Assembly: GCA_018883365.1 (NCBI GenBank)
Contig: VEQF01000009.1
Span: forward strand, 1-47,120
Direction of reading: 5' to 3'
Length of the DNA stretch: 47,120 bases
Source of the DNA: Candidatus Nanopelagicaceae bacterium
GTDB lineage: Bacteria; Actinomycetota; Actinomycetes; Nanopelagicales; Nanopelagicaceae
The notes below the pieces were generated by a model that saw nothing but the letters and a program-made list of their open reading frames with translations, searched no databases and was not told the origin of the DNA. Made by a program: the position numbers and the translations under genes. Below, in pieces: positions 36,673-44,704 of this stretch (within the stretch, counting starts at the first letter, position 1; every line of letters starts with the position of its first letter).

Positions 36673-37299
36673 ATGATGCCGATGAGTACAAATGACAGAT
36701 TAGACAACCGCGCTCGTCTGCCACGCGATGAACGCCGCGCCATGTTGTTATCAGCGGCGCTTGAGGTATTTACTGTCTCCGGATTCCATGCTGCATCAAT
36801 GGATGATATTGCTGATCGAGCAAATGTAAGCAAACCGGTTCTGTACCAGCACTTTCCATCAAAATTGGATCTTTATTTAGCGGTTCTCGACCTTCATATT
36901 GATTCGCTGGTTTTTGCCCTGCAAAAAGCGATTGCATCTACCAAAGAGAATAAAAACCGCGTAAAGGCAACGGTTGATGCTTACTTTGGTTTCATTGATT
37001 CCGAAGGTGGTGCATTTAGATTGCTTTTTGAAAGTGATATGAATATTGAACCTCAAGTTCGAGAGCGACTCAATCGTATGACTTACGATTGCGCGGCTGC
37101 GGTTAGCGCAGTTATCTCATTAGACACAGGATTTCCTAAAGAAGAATCCATGATGCTTGCGATTGGCTTGATTGGCTGTGCTCAGATCACTGCACGTCAT
37201 TGGCTGGAAAAGGATGGAAAAATCGAACGCGAGAAGGCATCCGCTATGGTCACAAACCTTATGTGGCGCGGAATATCTGGCTTCCCGTTACAAAACTAG
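36673..37299 (+). CDS. TetR-family transcriptional regulator
   Basis: 208 residues. N-terminal helix-turn-helix (SMDDIADRANVSKPVLYQHFPSK), then an all-helical ligand/dimer domain. In actinobacteria a TetR regulator followed by DUF3107 is a recurring pair, and this one is followed by DUF3107 after 53 bases. Several ATGs are available (36673, 36676, 36682). An 8-bp palindrome TCGTACGA (36666-36673) overlaps the first and could be an operator, which would favour the later starts. Confidence 0.85.
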   Translation: MMPMSTNDRLDNRARLPRDERRAMLLSAALEVFTVSGFHAASMDDIADRANVSKPVLYQHFPSKLDLYLAVLDLHIDSLVFALQKAIASTKENKNRVKATVDAYFGFIDSEGGAFRLLFESDMNIEPQVRERLNRMTYDCAAAVSAVISLDTGFPKEESMMLAIGLIGCAQITARHWLEKDGKIEREKASAMVTNLMWRGISGFPLQN

Positions 37300-37352
37300 T
37301 TCCCATTAGAAATCGAATCGCGCAAACCTCGTAAAATCTTTAGGATTGGGCT

Positions 37353-37622
37353 ATGACTTCAAAGAAGACCACCACCGGGAAATCTGAAACCGCTAAATCT
37401 GAGGTAAGAATCTCTGTTGCCGATCAGGTGCGAGAACTCTCTATTGAGACAGCAGCTGATCGTGATGAAGTGGTTGCTTTGATTACTAAGGCGCTGGATA
37501 GCTCCCAGCCGTTAATCCTTACCGATACCCGTGGACGTCAGTATGTTGTTCCGGCAAGCAAAATTGGTTCGGTTGAGATTGGCGATATTTCAGAGCGTCG
37601 CGTTGGTTTTGCTGGCGCCTAA
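37353..37622 (+). CDS. DUF3107 family protein
   Basis: 89 residues. A disordered Lys/Thr/Ser-rich N-terminus is followed by a compact domain (VRISVADQVRELSIETAADR...GRQYVVPASKIGSVEIG). The family is found only in actinobacteria, downstream of a TetR gene as here, and its function is unknown. Its stop overlaps the end of the convergent ParA-like gene by four bases. Confidence 0.88.
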   Translation: MTSKKTTTGKSETAKSEVRISVADQVRELSIETAADRDEVVALITKALDSSQPLILTDTRGRQYVVPASKIGSVEIGDISERRVGFAGA

Positions 37623-38329
37623 ATCAATCCAACTTTCTCGAGCACTGAATAAGTAATGTCTCGAATATCTGCGGCAACTTCGCTTTGATTTGCCGTAGTT
37701 AAAAAGGATTTTCCAGTTATTTGTGATTGAGGAACGAGTGCATCAAATCGAATTGCTGGTTCCAGAATCTCGAAATCGCCCTGTGATTGATGCTTTATCT
37801 CCACATCAACTTCAGCACTAGATTTGTTGAAAATCAAAAGCGGAATGCCTTCATAACCAGATTGGGCTGCAAACTCCTTTGTATGAACCGCTCCCCTGAT
37901 TGAGAGAATATCCGATGTGCTTGGGATTAATAGCAGGTCTGCAAGAGCCGTAAAATAATTGGTCAAGCCCGAAAAAGCTGATTGAGTATCCACCACAACC
38001 AGATCGAAATCTTGCAACTTGTCTTTAGCTTTTCCACTTGCAAGTAGTTTTTCAAACTCTAAATTTGCCAACCTGCTTGAGGCGGGCAAAAGTGAAAATC
38101 TCTCGCTGGTTTTGACTATGGATGCATCTAAAGAAAATTCATCACTTAAGAATTCTTTGATTGTAACCCTTGGATTTTCTACTCCACATGAGAAAGTTAC
38201 GCCAGCTTTTGGATCAGCATCGATCAAAAGAGTTTTCTTTCCATACTCTGTTGCAGCTACTGAGCAGGCAAGAGCGATTGATGTCTTTCCTACCCCTCCA
38301 GCAGCGTTCGCAATTACAACTAACTTCAC
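37619..38329 (-). CDS. ParA/MinD-like ATPase lacking the signature lysine
   Basis: 236 residues, a stand-alone ParA-fold ATPase. The P-loop reads NAAGGVGKTSIA: the ATP-binding lysine (Lys15) is kept, but the first, signature lysine of KGGxGKT is alanine (Ala10). Walker B-like FDLVVVDTQ and the switch region LLIDADPKAG are present. There is no HTH and no adjacent ParB. It is last in an overlapping operon and starts four bases inside the MpaB-like gene. A chromosome-segregation role is unlikely on context. Confidence 0.75.
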   Translation of the reverse strand: MKLVVIANAAGGVGKTSIALACSVAATEYGKKTLLIDADPKAGVTFSCGVENPRVTIKEFLSDEFSLDASIVKTSERFSLLPASSRLANLEFEKLLASGKAKDKLQDFDLVVVDTQSAFSGLTNYFTALADLLLIPSTSDILSIRGAVHTKEFAAQSGYEGIPLLIFNKSSAEVDVEIKHQSQGDFEILEPAIRFDALVPQSQITGKSFLTTANQSEVAADIRDITYSVLEKVGLI

Positions 38330-39108
38330 TTCGCACCCGCGAATCTCTGCATTGCAGATTTCAATTGCGGAGGTTGTCGGAATGATTCCGGCATTAGTGC
38401 AAGAGCGCTACGAGTTGTTTTCAACGCCAAATCAGTGGCTTGAGTTTGTCCCGGAAGGTTTGGCCAGCCATAAAGTTTTCTAGCCCATCTCGGCAAAGCT
38501 GCGGCTGCCAGCGAAGTAATTCCGCCCCATAGCGGAGCAATTGGCGTTCCAAATCTTAGTAATGGAGGTAGAGGTGGTAGCGCGATAAAAATCGCTGCCC
38601 TTTTTGCATCATCACTGGCAGAAAGCTTTGGCATGATTTCAGAAAAATAATTCTCTAGCTGACCCATTGATCGGGGCACTGAACTCTCTTCAATTCCAAC
38701 CAACAACGCAAAGGTCACCATTTCATTTACATAATCATCACATTCTGCCGCTGTTAAATTCATCCCAGAGCGAATTGCGGTATCGATAAACGCATCAACC
38801 ATGGCCATATGTACCCAAAGCAATAACTCTTGTTGGTCTAAGTTAAGTTTTGCATGAACTTTGCGGACTCTAGATGCCAAAGCATCAGCATCCTGTTTTG
38901 TTCCAAAAGTTAATGTGCTTACGTAATCTCCAGTGCGTTGTAAACGACCCCAAGCATCTTCGCGAAAATTAGAATGCGCAGCTACTCCAGCCATAGCTTC
39001 TGGATGCAAAGCTTGTTCCAACAGGGCACGAATTCCACCTACAAACATCGATGGATCGGCATGTACCCGCCAAGTCACCGAATTCGGGGAAAAGTATCCG
39101 TTACTCAC
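38326..39108 (-). CDS. MpaB/rubber-oxygenase-like protein (DUF2236)
   Basis: 260 residues, family of heme-dependent latex-clearing protein and MpaB-type oxygenases, mostly uncharacterised in bacteria. The family N-terminal pattern is clear (TWRVHADPSMFVGGIRALL...ALHPEAMAGVAAH...DAWGRLQRTGDYV). His and Arg residues around WVHMAMVDAFI may belong to the heme site, but I cannot assign ligands. It overlaps both MarC upstream and the ParA-like gene downstream by four bases. Confidence 0.8.
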   Translation of the reverse strand: MSNGYFSPNSVTWRVHADPSMFVGGIRALLEQALHPEAMAGVAAHSNFREDAWGRLQRTGDYVSTLTFGTKQDADALASRVRKVHAKLNLDQQELLLWVHMAMVDAFIDTAIRSGMNLTAAECDDYVNEMVTFALLVGIEESSVPRSMGQLENYFSEIMPKLSASDDAKRAAIFIALPPLPPLLRFGTPIAPLWGGITSLAAAALPRWARKLYGWPNLPGQTQATDLALKTTRSALALMPESFRQPPQLKSAMQRFAGAK

Positions 39109-39716
39109 ACGGAGAATAATTCCTTAATTCCAGTCATTAGCATCTCGAAAGCAATAGCTGCGGTGAGCAAACCAGCCACTTTGGCAAGCAACATCACACC
39201 TGATTCCTTAATTAGCGCAACTACATGGGTGGAAAACATCAGCGTAATTCCGATTATTAGATGGGCTCCGATGACAGCAAGCGCCAGCGCTAAAGTCATA
39301 GCGGAAGAGTCGACATCTTGGGCAAACAACATGATTGTGACAATTGCGCCAGGTCCCGCCAATAACGGGGTACCGAGAGGAACCAAAGCTAGATTCTTTT
39401 TGGAGTTTTCATCATCTTTATGATCATTGCCTTTTAAAAGATCTAAAGAAACTAGAAGTAACAACAAACCACCAGCTCCTTGCAACGCTGGCATTGAAAT
39501 ATCCAAATAACCAACTATGAACTGTCCAAACAAAGCAAAAAGAGTAATTACAAATAGCGAGGTAGCAGCAGCCTGCCAAGCCAAACGAGTTTGTTCAGAG
39601 CGGCTGCGATTTCCCAAAACGCCTAAAAAGATTGGTGTCGCTCCTGGCGGATCGAGAATTACTAGCAAAGTAACAAAGGCCTGCAAACCAAAAGTTATAG
39701 TGGTTAAATCATTCAT
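39105..39716 (-). CDS. MarC-family integral membrane protein
   Basis: 203 residues with six predicted helices. The family signature VILDPPGATPIFLGV is near the N-terminus and a second LALVPLGTPLLAGPGAI repeat lies in the middle, showing the internal duplication of the MarC (UPF0056) family. The transported substrate, if any, is unknown. It is third in the five-gene overlapping operon, sharing four bases with each neighbour. Confidence 0.88.
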   Translation of the reverse strand: MNDLTTITFGLQAFVTLLVILDPPGATPIFLGVLGNRSRSEQTRLAWQAAATSLFVITLFALFGQFIVGYLDISMPALQGAGGLLLLLVSLDLLKGNDHKDDENSKKNLALVPLGTPLLAGPGAIVTIMLFAQDVDSSAMTLALALAVIGAHLIIGITLMFSTHVVALIKESGVMLLAKVAGLLTAAIAFEMLMTGIKELFSV

Positions 39717-40576
39717 CTGCTTACAACTCTCCGATCACGGGCGCGAGACTCCAACGCCTCCCATTGTGCCGGATGAGTAGTGAACTCTGCTAATTGATTA
39801 AGTTTTCCCGTTCCGTGATAATCACTTGATCCCGTAACAATTAAATCGTGTTCTATTGCTAATCGAAGTAACTCTGACTTCTCCAAATCTGAATGATCAC
39901 GGTGGTCAACTTCAATTCCATCAAGCCCTGCCGAAATCAACTCCCCAAACAACTCCATACTGATAACTCGACCGCGCTGTGAAGCCAATGGGTGAGCAAT
40001 TATCGCAACACCTCCTGCTTCCTTAATCAATCTAATTGCATCCATTGGTGATGGTGAGTAGTGATTTATGTAGTACTTAGAGCCGTTATGCAATAAGGCG
40101 GCAAATGCTTCTTCTCTTGAAGCAACATGTCCACGTGCAACCAAGGCATCAGCTAAATGCGGTCTCCCCAGAGTTGCATCTCCTTGCTTCTGGGCATAGA
40201 CCTCTTCAATTGTTATTTCGATTCCTGCTTCATTTAATCGCGCGACAATTTTCTCCATGCGCGAAAGACGATTTTCTCGAGTTTTTTCCAGTTCATTAAT
40301 CAATGGCTCGTAGGTTGGATCAAACAAGAGTCCCAACATGTGAATACTGATGCCATTTTCATCCTGACACGAGATTTCCGAGCCTAAAACAAGTTGTAAA
40401 GAGGAGTTTGAAGGATGATTGAGTAGCGCTTTAGTCGCTTCATTCCAGCCTCGAGTGGTGTCGTGATCAGTGAGAGCCAATACATCGAGGTGTTTGTTGA
40501 TTGCCTTATCAATCAGCTCACTAGGCGTGTCCGTACCATCGCTGGCATTGGAATGGGTGTGTAAATCAATCAACAT
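39713..40576 (-). CDS. PHP-domain metal-dependent phosphoesterase
   Basis: 287 residues. The PHP metal motifs are present: LHTHSNASDGT (His6, His8), LTDHDT, HPLA near the C-terminal third and GSSDYHG near the end. The family (YciV/RnaAM-like) includes 5'-3' exonucleases and 3',5'-nucleoside bisphosphate phosphatases. The start is the ATG at 40576; the frame reads further upstream only into the next gene. It lies ten bases after the EamA gene and overlaps MarC by four bases. Confidence 0.85.
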   Translation of the reverse strand: MLIDLHTHSNASDGTDTPSELIDKAINKHLDVLALTDHDTTRGWNEATKALLNHPSNSSLQLVLGSEISCQDENGISIHMLGLLFDPTYEPLINELEKTRENRLSRMEKIVARLNEAGIEITIEEVYAQKQGDATLGRPHLADALVARGHVASREEAFAALLHNGSKYYINHYSPSPMDAIRLIKEAGGVAIIAHPLASQRGRVISMELFGELISAGLDGIEVDHRDHSDLEKSELLRLAIEHDLIVTGSSDYHGTGKLNQLAEFTTHPAQWEALESRARDRRVVSR

Positions 40577-40586
40577 ATAAGCAAGG

Positions 40587-41486
40587 TTACAGCTTGTCGG
40601 AAGTTTTACTCCGCACCACAAAAATCCCGCAGCCAAGCAATAAAAGAACAAGTCCCGGGATAGTTCCCGCAGGAGGTAATTGATCCAACCACCAATACGC
40701 CAAAATCGCACTTACCGGAACTTCGAAAAATACAATTAATGAGACGATAGCTGGCGATACTCTTTTCAGAGCAAAATTAAACATGGTATGACCCAGTAGC
40801 TGTGCACCTGCAATTAGTGCGATGAGCAACCACCATTCGCGGGCATTGAAACCCCAAATTTGAGCCCCAGAAATTAAGGCAATTGGTAGCGCAGTGAGTG
40901 CACAAACCAAATAACAAATCGATGTGTAGGTTGATGTAGCAAGATTTCTTTGAGCTTGCGAACCAAGCATCACATAAAGCGCAGCAAGTGCAGCACAGGC
41001 GATTGCTGCTAAATCACCCAAAAAAGCACGTTGCGAAATTTGAAAATCCACACCGGTTATTACCAAGACGCCAAGAAAACTAATAACCATTCCAATCCAG
41101 GCTTTTCTTGGAATATGTCCGCCGAGTCGTTTTACAAAATACGCGGCAAAAATTGGTTGTAGTGCTGTTAATGCAGTTCCGGCAGCCACCGTTGTGTAAC
41201 GCATGGCAATAAAGAAACCCACAAAATGAAATGCCAGTGTAACGCCAGCAAGTGCAGACCAAAGAATAGCTTTGCGATATGCAGGATTACGCAATTGAGA
41301 TTGATTGACTTTGGCCAAGCGAAATTCATGTCGTATTGCAAAAGGAAGCATCGATAGCGCTCCCCCGAGATTGCGCCAAAAAATCAACGCCAATATGGGC
41401 ATTGTGCTTAGGGCAATTACCGGACCAGAAGTTCCAATTCCGATAATTCCAATAAGCAACAAAGGAATATCTCGCCCAGTTGGCAT
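40587..41486 (-). CDS. EamA/DMT-family transporter
   Basis: About 299 residues with ten hydrophobic segments, the two-repeat EamA layout (first repeat near IFWRNLGGALSMLPFAI, second near GAQLLGHTMFNFALKRVSP and FFEVPVSAILAYWWLDQLPP). Such proteins export metabolites or amino acids; the substrate cannot be inferred. I use the ATG at 41486; a GTG at 41510 is also in frame. It is the first gene of the minus-strand operon and diverges from the MgtE-N/CBS gene. Confidence 0.85.
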   Translation of the reverse strand: MPTGRDIPLLLIGIIGIGTSGPVIALSTMPILALIFWRNLGGALSMLPFAIRHEFRLAKVNQSQLRNPAYRKAILWSALAGVTLAFHFVGFFIAMRYTTVAAGTALTALQPIFAAYFVKRLGGHIPRKAWIGMVISFLGVLVITGVDFQISQRAFLGDLAAIACAALAALYVMLGSQAQRNLATSTYTSICYLVCALTALPIALISGAQIWGFNAREWWLLIALIAGAQLLGHTMFNFALKRVSPAIVSLIVFFEVPVSAILAYWWLDQLPPAGTIPGLVLLLLGCGIFVVRSKTSDKL

Positions 41487-41498
41487 TTGAGTGTGGTT

Positions 41499-41526
41499 TT
41501 GGTCGCGCACATGGCAAACCTACTAT
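41499..41526 (+). promoter_or_regulatory. Candidate promoter of the MgtE-N/CBS gene
   Basis: TTGGTC and TACTAT are separated by 16 bases, about 30-57 bases upstream of the ATG, and overlap the start region of the divergent EamA gene. Confidence 0.4.
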
Positions 41527-41555
41527 CGGCTAGCCTTATCCCATGGAGGTACCTG

Positions 41556-42797
41556 ATGCGCCAAGCAGAGTTAACAAGAATATTTCTGGCCAAGCTGGCC
41601 GGTACCCCGGTATTTGATCCAAACGCAGATCGCGTCGGGAAGATAAGAGATGCTGTTGCATCTGTTCGCCAAGACAATTTAGCCCCACGCATTCTTGGTT
41701 TTATTGTCGAAGTTCCTCAACGACGTAAAATTTTCATTCCTATTACCAGAGTTACCTCCATTGAAGATGGCGGCGTATTCATAACTGGCTCTCTAAATAT
41801 TCGTCGCTATCAAAGACGGCATAGTGAGCTGTTATTGCTGGAGACACTTCTTGATCACAGCACAAGATTGCTTGAGACTGGCGAGCTTGTAACTATTGAA
41901 GACATCGGAATTGAGAGAAATAGCAGCAGTGATTGGTATGCCAGCTATATTCATATTCTTAAAAAAGCCGGTGCTTTCCGACGAGGAATCGGCACTACCG
42001 TCAAGTGGTCAGATATTGAAATTGAATCTGCAAAGCACACTATAAACATCTCAGTTGTTGAAGAGGATATCAATCTGCTGCCCGCCCAAGAAGTTGCAGC
42101 TGCGTTGCATGAACTTGATGTTGAAAAGCAAACTGAAATTGCCCGCACTATGAATGATGAAAAGTTAGCTGATGTGCTGGAAGAAATGGATGATGCAGAT
42201 CGCGTCGCGCTCGTCTCTCAACTCGAAGGTGAATTAGTTGCTGATGTTCTGAGCGAAATGGCACCAGATGATGCAGCGGATGTGCTTCGTGAAGTTGGAA
42301 CTGAAAAAGCAGAATCTCTCCTTAACCTTATGGAAGAGCATGAAGCTCAAGATGTTCGAAGATTGATGGAGTATGAAGATTTTTCCGCCGGCGGAATGAT
42401 GACAACCGATCCAGTAATTCTCAGCACCGATTCAACTGTGGCTGATGCGCTTGCGGCGGTTCGAAAGAAGGATTTAGCACCGGCCTCTGCAGCTCAGGTT
42501 TTTGTCTGTCGCGCACCACTTGAGACCCCTACTGGCCGGCTTGTTGGAGTAGTTCACATGCAGCGTTTGCTACGAGAGCCCCCTGCATTGAGCCTTGGAA
42601 TCGTGGCTGAGCGAGAAACAAATGCCATCAGCCCAGATACTTCATTAAATGATGTTGTTAAACACTTGGCGAATTACAACTTAATTGCTGCTCCTGTTGT
42701 TGATGAAAATGAAAGATTACTTGGCGCAGTAACTGTAGATGATGTTCTCGATCACTTATTGCCGGCTAACTGGCGTAGCTCTGAAAGAGAGGGGTAG
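41556..42797 (+). CDS. MgtE N-terminal/CBS domain protein without channel
   Basis: 413 residues. A PRC-barrel-like N-terminal region (about 1-100; DPNADRVGKIRDAVASVRQ) is followed by an MgtE intracellular N domain built of acidic helical repeats (LADVLEEMDDADRVALVSQL, ADVLSEMAPDDAADVLREV), then two CBS domains (about 280-410). The membrane channel of MgtE is missing and there are no hydrophobic helices. The ATG at 41556 has a strong GGAGGT ribosome binding site. It is followed after two bases by the DUF1003 membrane protein. The acidic sensor plus CBS suggests Mg2+ or adenine-nucleotide sensing. Confidence 0.85.
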   Translation: MRQAELTRIFLAKLAGTPVFDPNADRVGKIRDAVASVRQDNLAPRILGFIVEVPQRRKIFIPITRVTSIEDGGVFITGSLNIRRYQRRHSELLLLETLLDHSTRLLETGELVTIEDIGIERNSSSDWYASYIHILKKAGAFRRGIGTTVKWSDIEIESAKHTINISVVEEDINLLPAQEVAAALHELDVEKQTEIARTMNDEKLADVLEEMDDADRVALVSQLEGELVADVLSEMAPDDAADVLREVGTEKAESLLNLMEEHEAQDVRRLMEYEDFSAGGMMTTDPVILSTDSTVADALAAVRKKDLAPASAAQVFVCRAPLETPTGRLVGVVHMQRLLREPPALSLGIVAERETNAISPDTSLNDVVKHLANYNLIAAPVVDENERLLGAVTVDDVLDHLLPANWRSSEREG

Positions 42798-42799
42798 AG

Positions 42800-43261
42800 A
42801 TGGCACGAGTATCAAGATTAGAAACACCTCGCGAGTCCCGACGCGCCTTAAGACCAAGCTACGACCCCGAAGCATTTGGTCAGCTATCGGAGAAATTTGC
42901 CCGGTTTATTGGAACCGCAAAGTTCCTGGTCTACATGACCGTTTTTGTCGCAGTTTGGATTCTTTGGAACGCATTTGGTCCGACACACCTACGTTTTGAT
43001 GAATATCCATTTATCTTTTTAACACTTCTACTTTCATTGCAAGCATCTTATGCAGCGCCATTAATTCTTCTGGCACAAAATAGACAGGCCGATAGAGACC
43101 GAGTCACTTCTCAAGAAGATAGAGCTCGCGATGAAAGAAACTTGGCGGTTACTGAGTTTATGGTCCGCGAAATTGCAGCTATGCGAAAAGAGTTGGTTGC
43201 TGAAATCAAAGAATTGATTGATCAGAAATCAAGTACTGACGCCAAGCCTGACACCAAGTAA
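42800..43261 (+). CDS. DUF1003 membrane protein
   Basis: 153 residues. A basic N-terminus and FARFIGTAKFLVYMTVFVAV begin the DUF1003 domain, with two transmembrane helices (about 40-57 and 73-95) joined by a short loop with FDEYPFIFL. The second helix is followed by the family motif LILLAQNRQADRDR, then a charged coiled coil. DUF1003 follows the soluble MgtE-N/CBS gene in many actinobacteria. The pair may form a sensor-effector unit, but no activity is known to me. Its end overlaps mrp by 33 bases, tail to tail. Confidence 0.88.
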   Translation: MARVSRLETPRESRRALRPSYDPEAFGQLSEKFARFIGTAKFLVYMTVFVAVWILWNAFGPTHLRFDEYPFIFLTLLLSLQASYAAPLILLAQNRQADRDRVTSQEDRARDERNLAVTEFMVREIAAMRKELVAEIKELIDQKSSTDAKPDTK

Positions 43262-44356
43262 GGATTTCTTACGTGGTGCGAGCGCATCAACGACTTTAAA
43301 GAATTGTTGGGCGGCGGCCGAATCTGGATTTTGCCAAACTATTGGCTGTCCATTGTCGCCACCAGCGCGTAATTCCATTTCAAATGGAACTTCACCAACT
43401 AATGGAACCTCAGCTCCAACTAAGGTGCTTAAACGCTTTGCGGTCTCAGCTCCCCCGCCCTCACCAAATAACGCCACTCGAGTACCGGTTGTTGGATCGT
43501 TATAAGCAGACATGTTTTCAATGACGCCGATAATGTGTTGTTTTAATTGGTGAGCAATTCGCCCAGCCCGCTCTGCGACCTCTGCTGCTGCTAACTGTGG
43601 TGTTGTGACAACGATAATTTCAGAGGCCGGAATTAATTGACCCAGCGAAATCGCGATATCTCCAGTTCCAGGTGGCAAATCAAGTAAGAGGAAATCTAAG
43701 TCACCCCAGTAGGCATCGCTCAATAATTGCTCGAGTACTCGATGAAGCAATGGTCCTCGATAAGCAACTGGGTCGGCGCGATCAGGCTTAAACATTTCAA
43801 TTGAAACCACTTTAATTCCATTAATCTCAACTGGGATAAAGGTTTGATCGATAGCTGTGGGTCTTTGTCCTTCAATTCCCAACAAACGTGGAATTGAGTG
43901 ACCGTAAACATCCGCATCTAAAACCCCTACTTTGAAACCACGACTCGCCAACGCCGCCGCTAAATTCACAGTTACCGATGATTTTCCAACGCCACCTTTT
44001 CCTGAGGAGATTCCCCAAACTCGAGTTAAGGAATCCGGTTGTGCAAAAGGAATAAATTTTTCTCTTCCACCACGAAGCAATTTCTTTACATTGTCTCGTT
44101 GCTGCTCATTCATTACACCAAACTCAAGAGAGACTTGATTTACACCTGGAACTTTTGAAACCGCTTCAGTTACATCCTTTTGCAATCTATCTCTCATAGG
44201 ACAACCCGAAATGGTTAGCAAAATCTTTAGATCAGCAACACCATTGGAGAATTCGACCCGCTCAACCATCCCAAGATCAGGCAGTGGTCTATGAAGCTCT
44301 GGATCAGAAACGGTAGCTAGCGCGGCATTTATTAATGCAATTACGTCAGAACTCAC
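43229..44356 (-). CDS. mrp: Mrp/ApbC iron-sulfur cluster carrier ATPase
   Basis: 375 residues. An N-terminal MIP18/DUF59 domain (about 1-90, with SGCPMRD) is followed by a ParA-fold ATPase with intact P-loop SSGKGGVGKSSV (118-129; Lys120 and Lys125), LDADVYGHS, and VIENMSAY. The C-terminal CxxC of E. coli-type Mrp is not evident, as in mycobacterial Mrp. It carries Fe-S clusters to apoproteins; WhiB1, WhiB2 and the ferredoxin are potential clients in this window (inference). It overlaps tatB by four bases. Confidence 0.9.
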   Translation of the reverse strand: MSSDVIALINAALATVSDPELHRPLPDLGMVERVEFSNGVADLKILLTISGCPMRDRLQKDVTEAVSKVPGVNQVSLEFGVMNEQQRDNVKKLLRGGREKFIPFAQPDSLTRVWGISSGKGGVGKSSVTVNLAAALASRGFKVGVLDADVYGHSIPRLLGIEGQRPTAIDQTFIPVEINGIKVVSIEMFKPDRADPVAYRGPLLHRVLEQLLSDAYWGDLDFLLLDLPPGTGDIAISLGQLIPASEIIVVTTPQLAAAEVAERAGRIAHQLKQHIIGVIENMSAYNDPTTGTRVALFGEGGGAETAKRLSTLVGAEVPLVGEVPFEMELRAGGDNGQPIVWQNPDSAAAQQFFKVVDALAPRKKSLLGVRLGVST

Positions 44357-44691
44357 AATAAATCCGGATCAATCTTGGCGACATCTTTGATGTCTTTAGT
44401 TTGGCGCTTTATCTCACTCGCCACAGGTTTAACTTCGCCCTTTATGTCATCCATTGCGGTGCCAATAACTTTTTTCGCCAAATTCTTTGGGGTTAAATCT
44501 GTTACATCCAAATCTTCAAATCCTGGTCCCAAATTTTCTTTCAACTCGCGTGAAGCATAAGAGGTGAAATTGCGGACCTTATGTAAAAAGCGAGCAAATT
44601 CTCGAGCGGCATTAGGTAGCTTGTCAGGGCCGACAAGGAATAAACCAAGGACGACTAGCCCCAGAAACTCTCCCATGCCGATTCCAAACAT
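44353..44691 (-). CDS. tatB: Sec-independent translocase protein TatB
   Basis: 112 residues. A short N-terminal membrane helix is preceded by MFGIGMGEFL and ended by VGPDKLPNAAREFARFL, the TatA/B hinge and amphipathic helix. A long charged helical tail of about 70 residues favours TatB over TatA. It helps recognise twin-arginine signal peptides with TatC, which is not in this window. It lies between the O-methyltransferase gene (13 bases) and mrp (overlap of four bases). Confidence 0.85.
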   Translation of the reverse strand: MFGIGMGEFLGLVVLGLFLVGPDKLPNAAREFARFLHKVRNFTSYASRELKENLGPGFEDLDVTDLTPKNLAKKVIGTAMDDIKGEVKPVASEIKRQTKDIKDVAKIDPDLL

Positions 44692-44704
44692 TTGCCTATC
44701 CTAA

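Noticed and set aside
38019-38483. 154-codon plus-strand frame across the ParA-like/MpaB junction
   Set aside because: Both minus-strand genes are well supported; the frame resembles no family.
40577-40711. N-terminal extension of the PHP gene into the EamA gene
   Set aside because: PHP proteins start at the first metal motif; the extension overlaps coding sequence of the neighbour.
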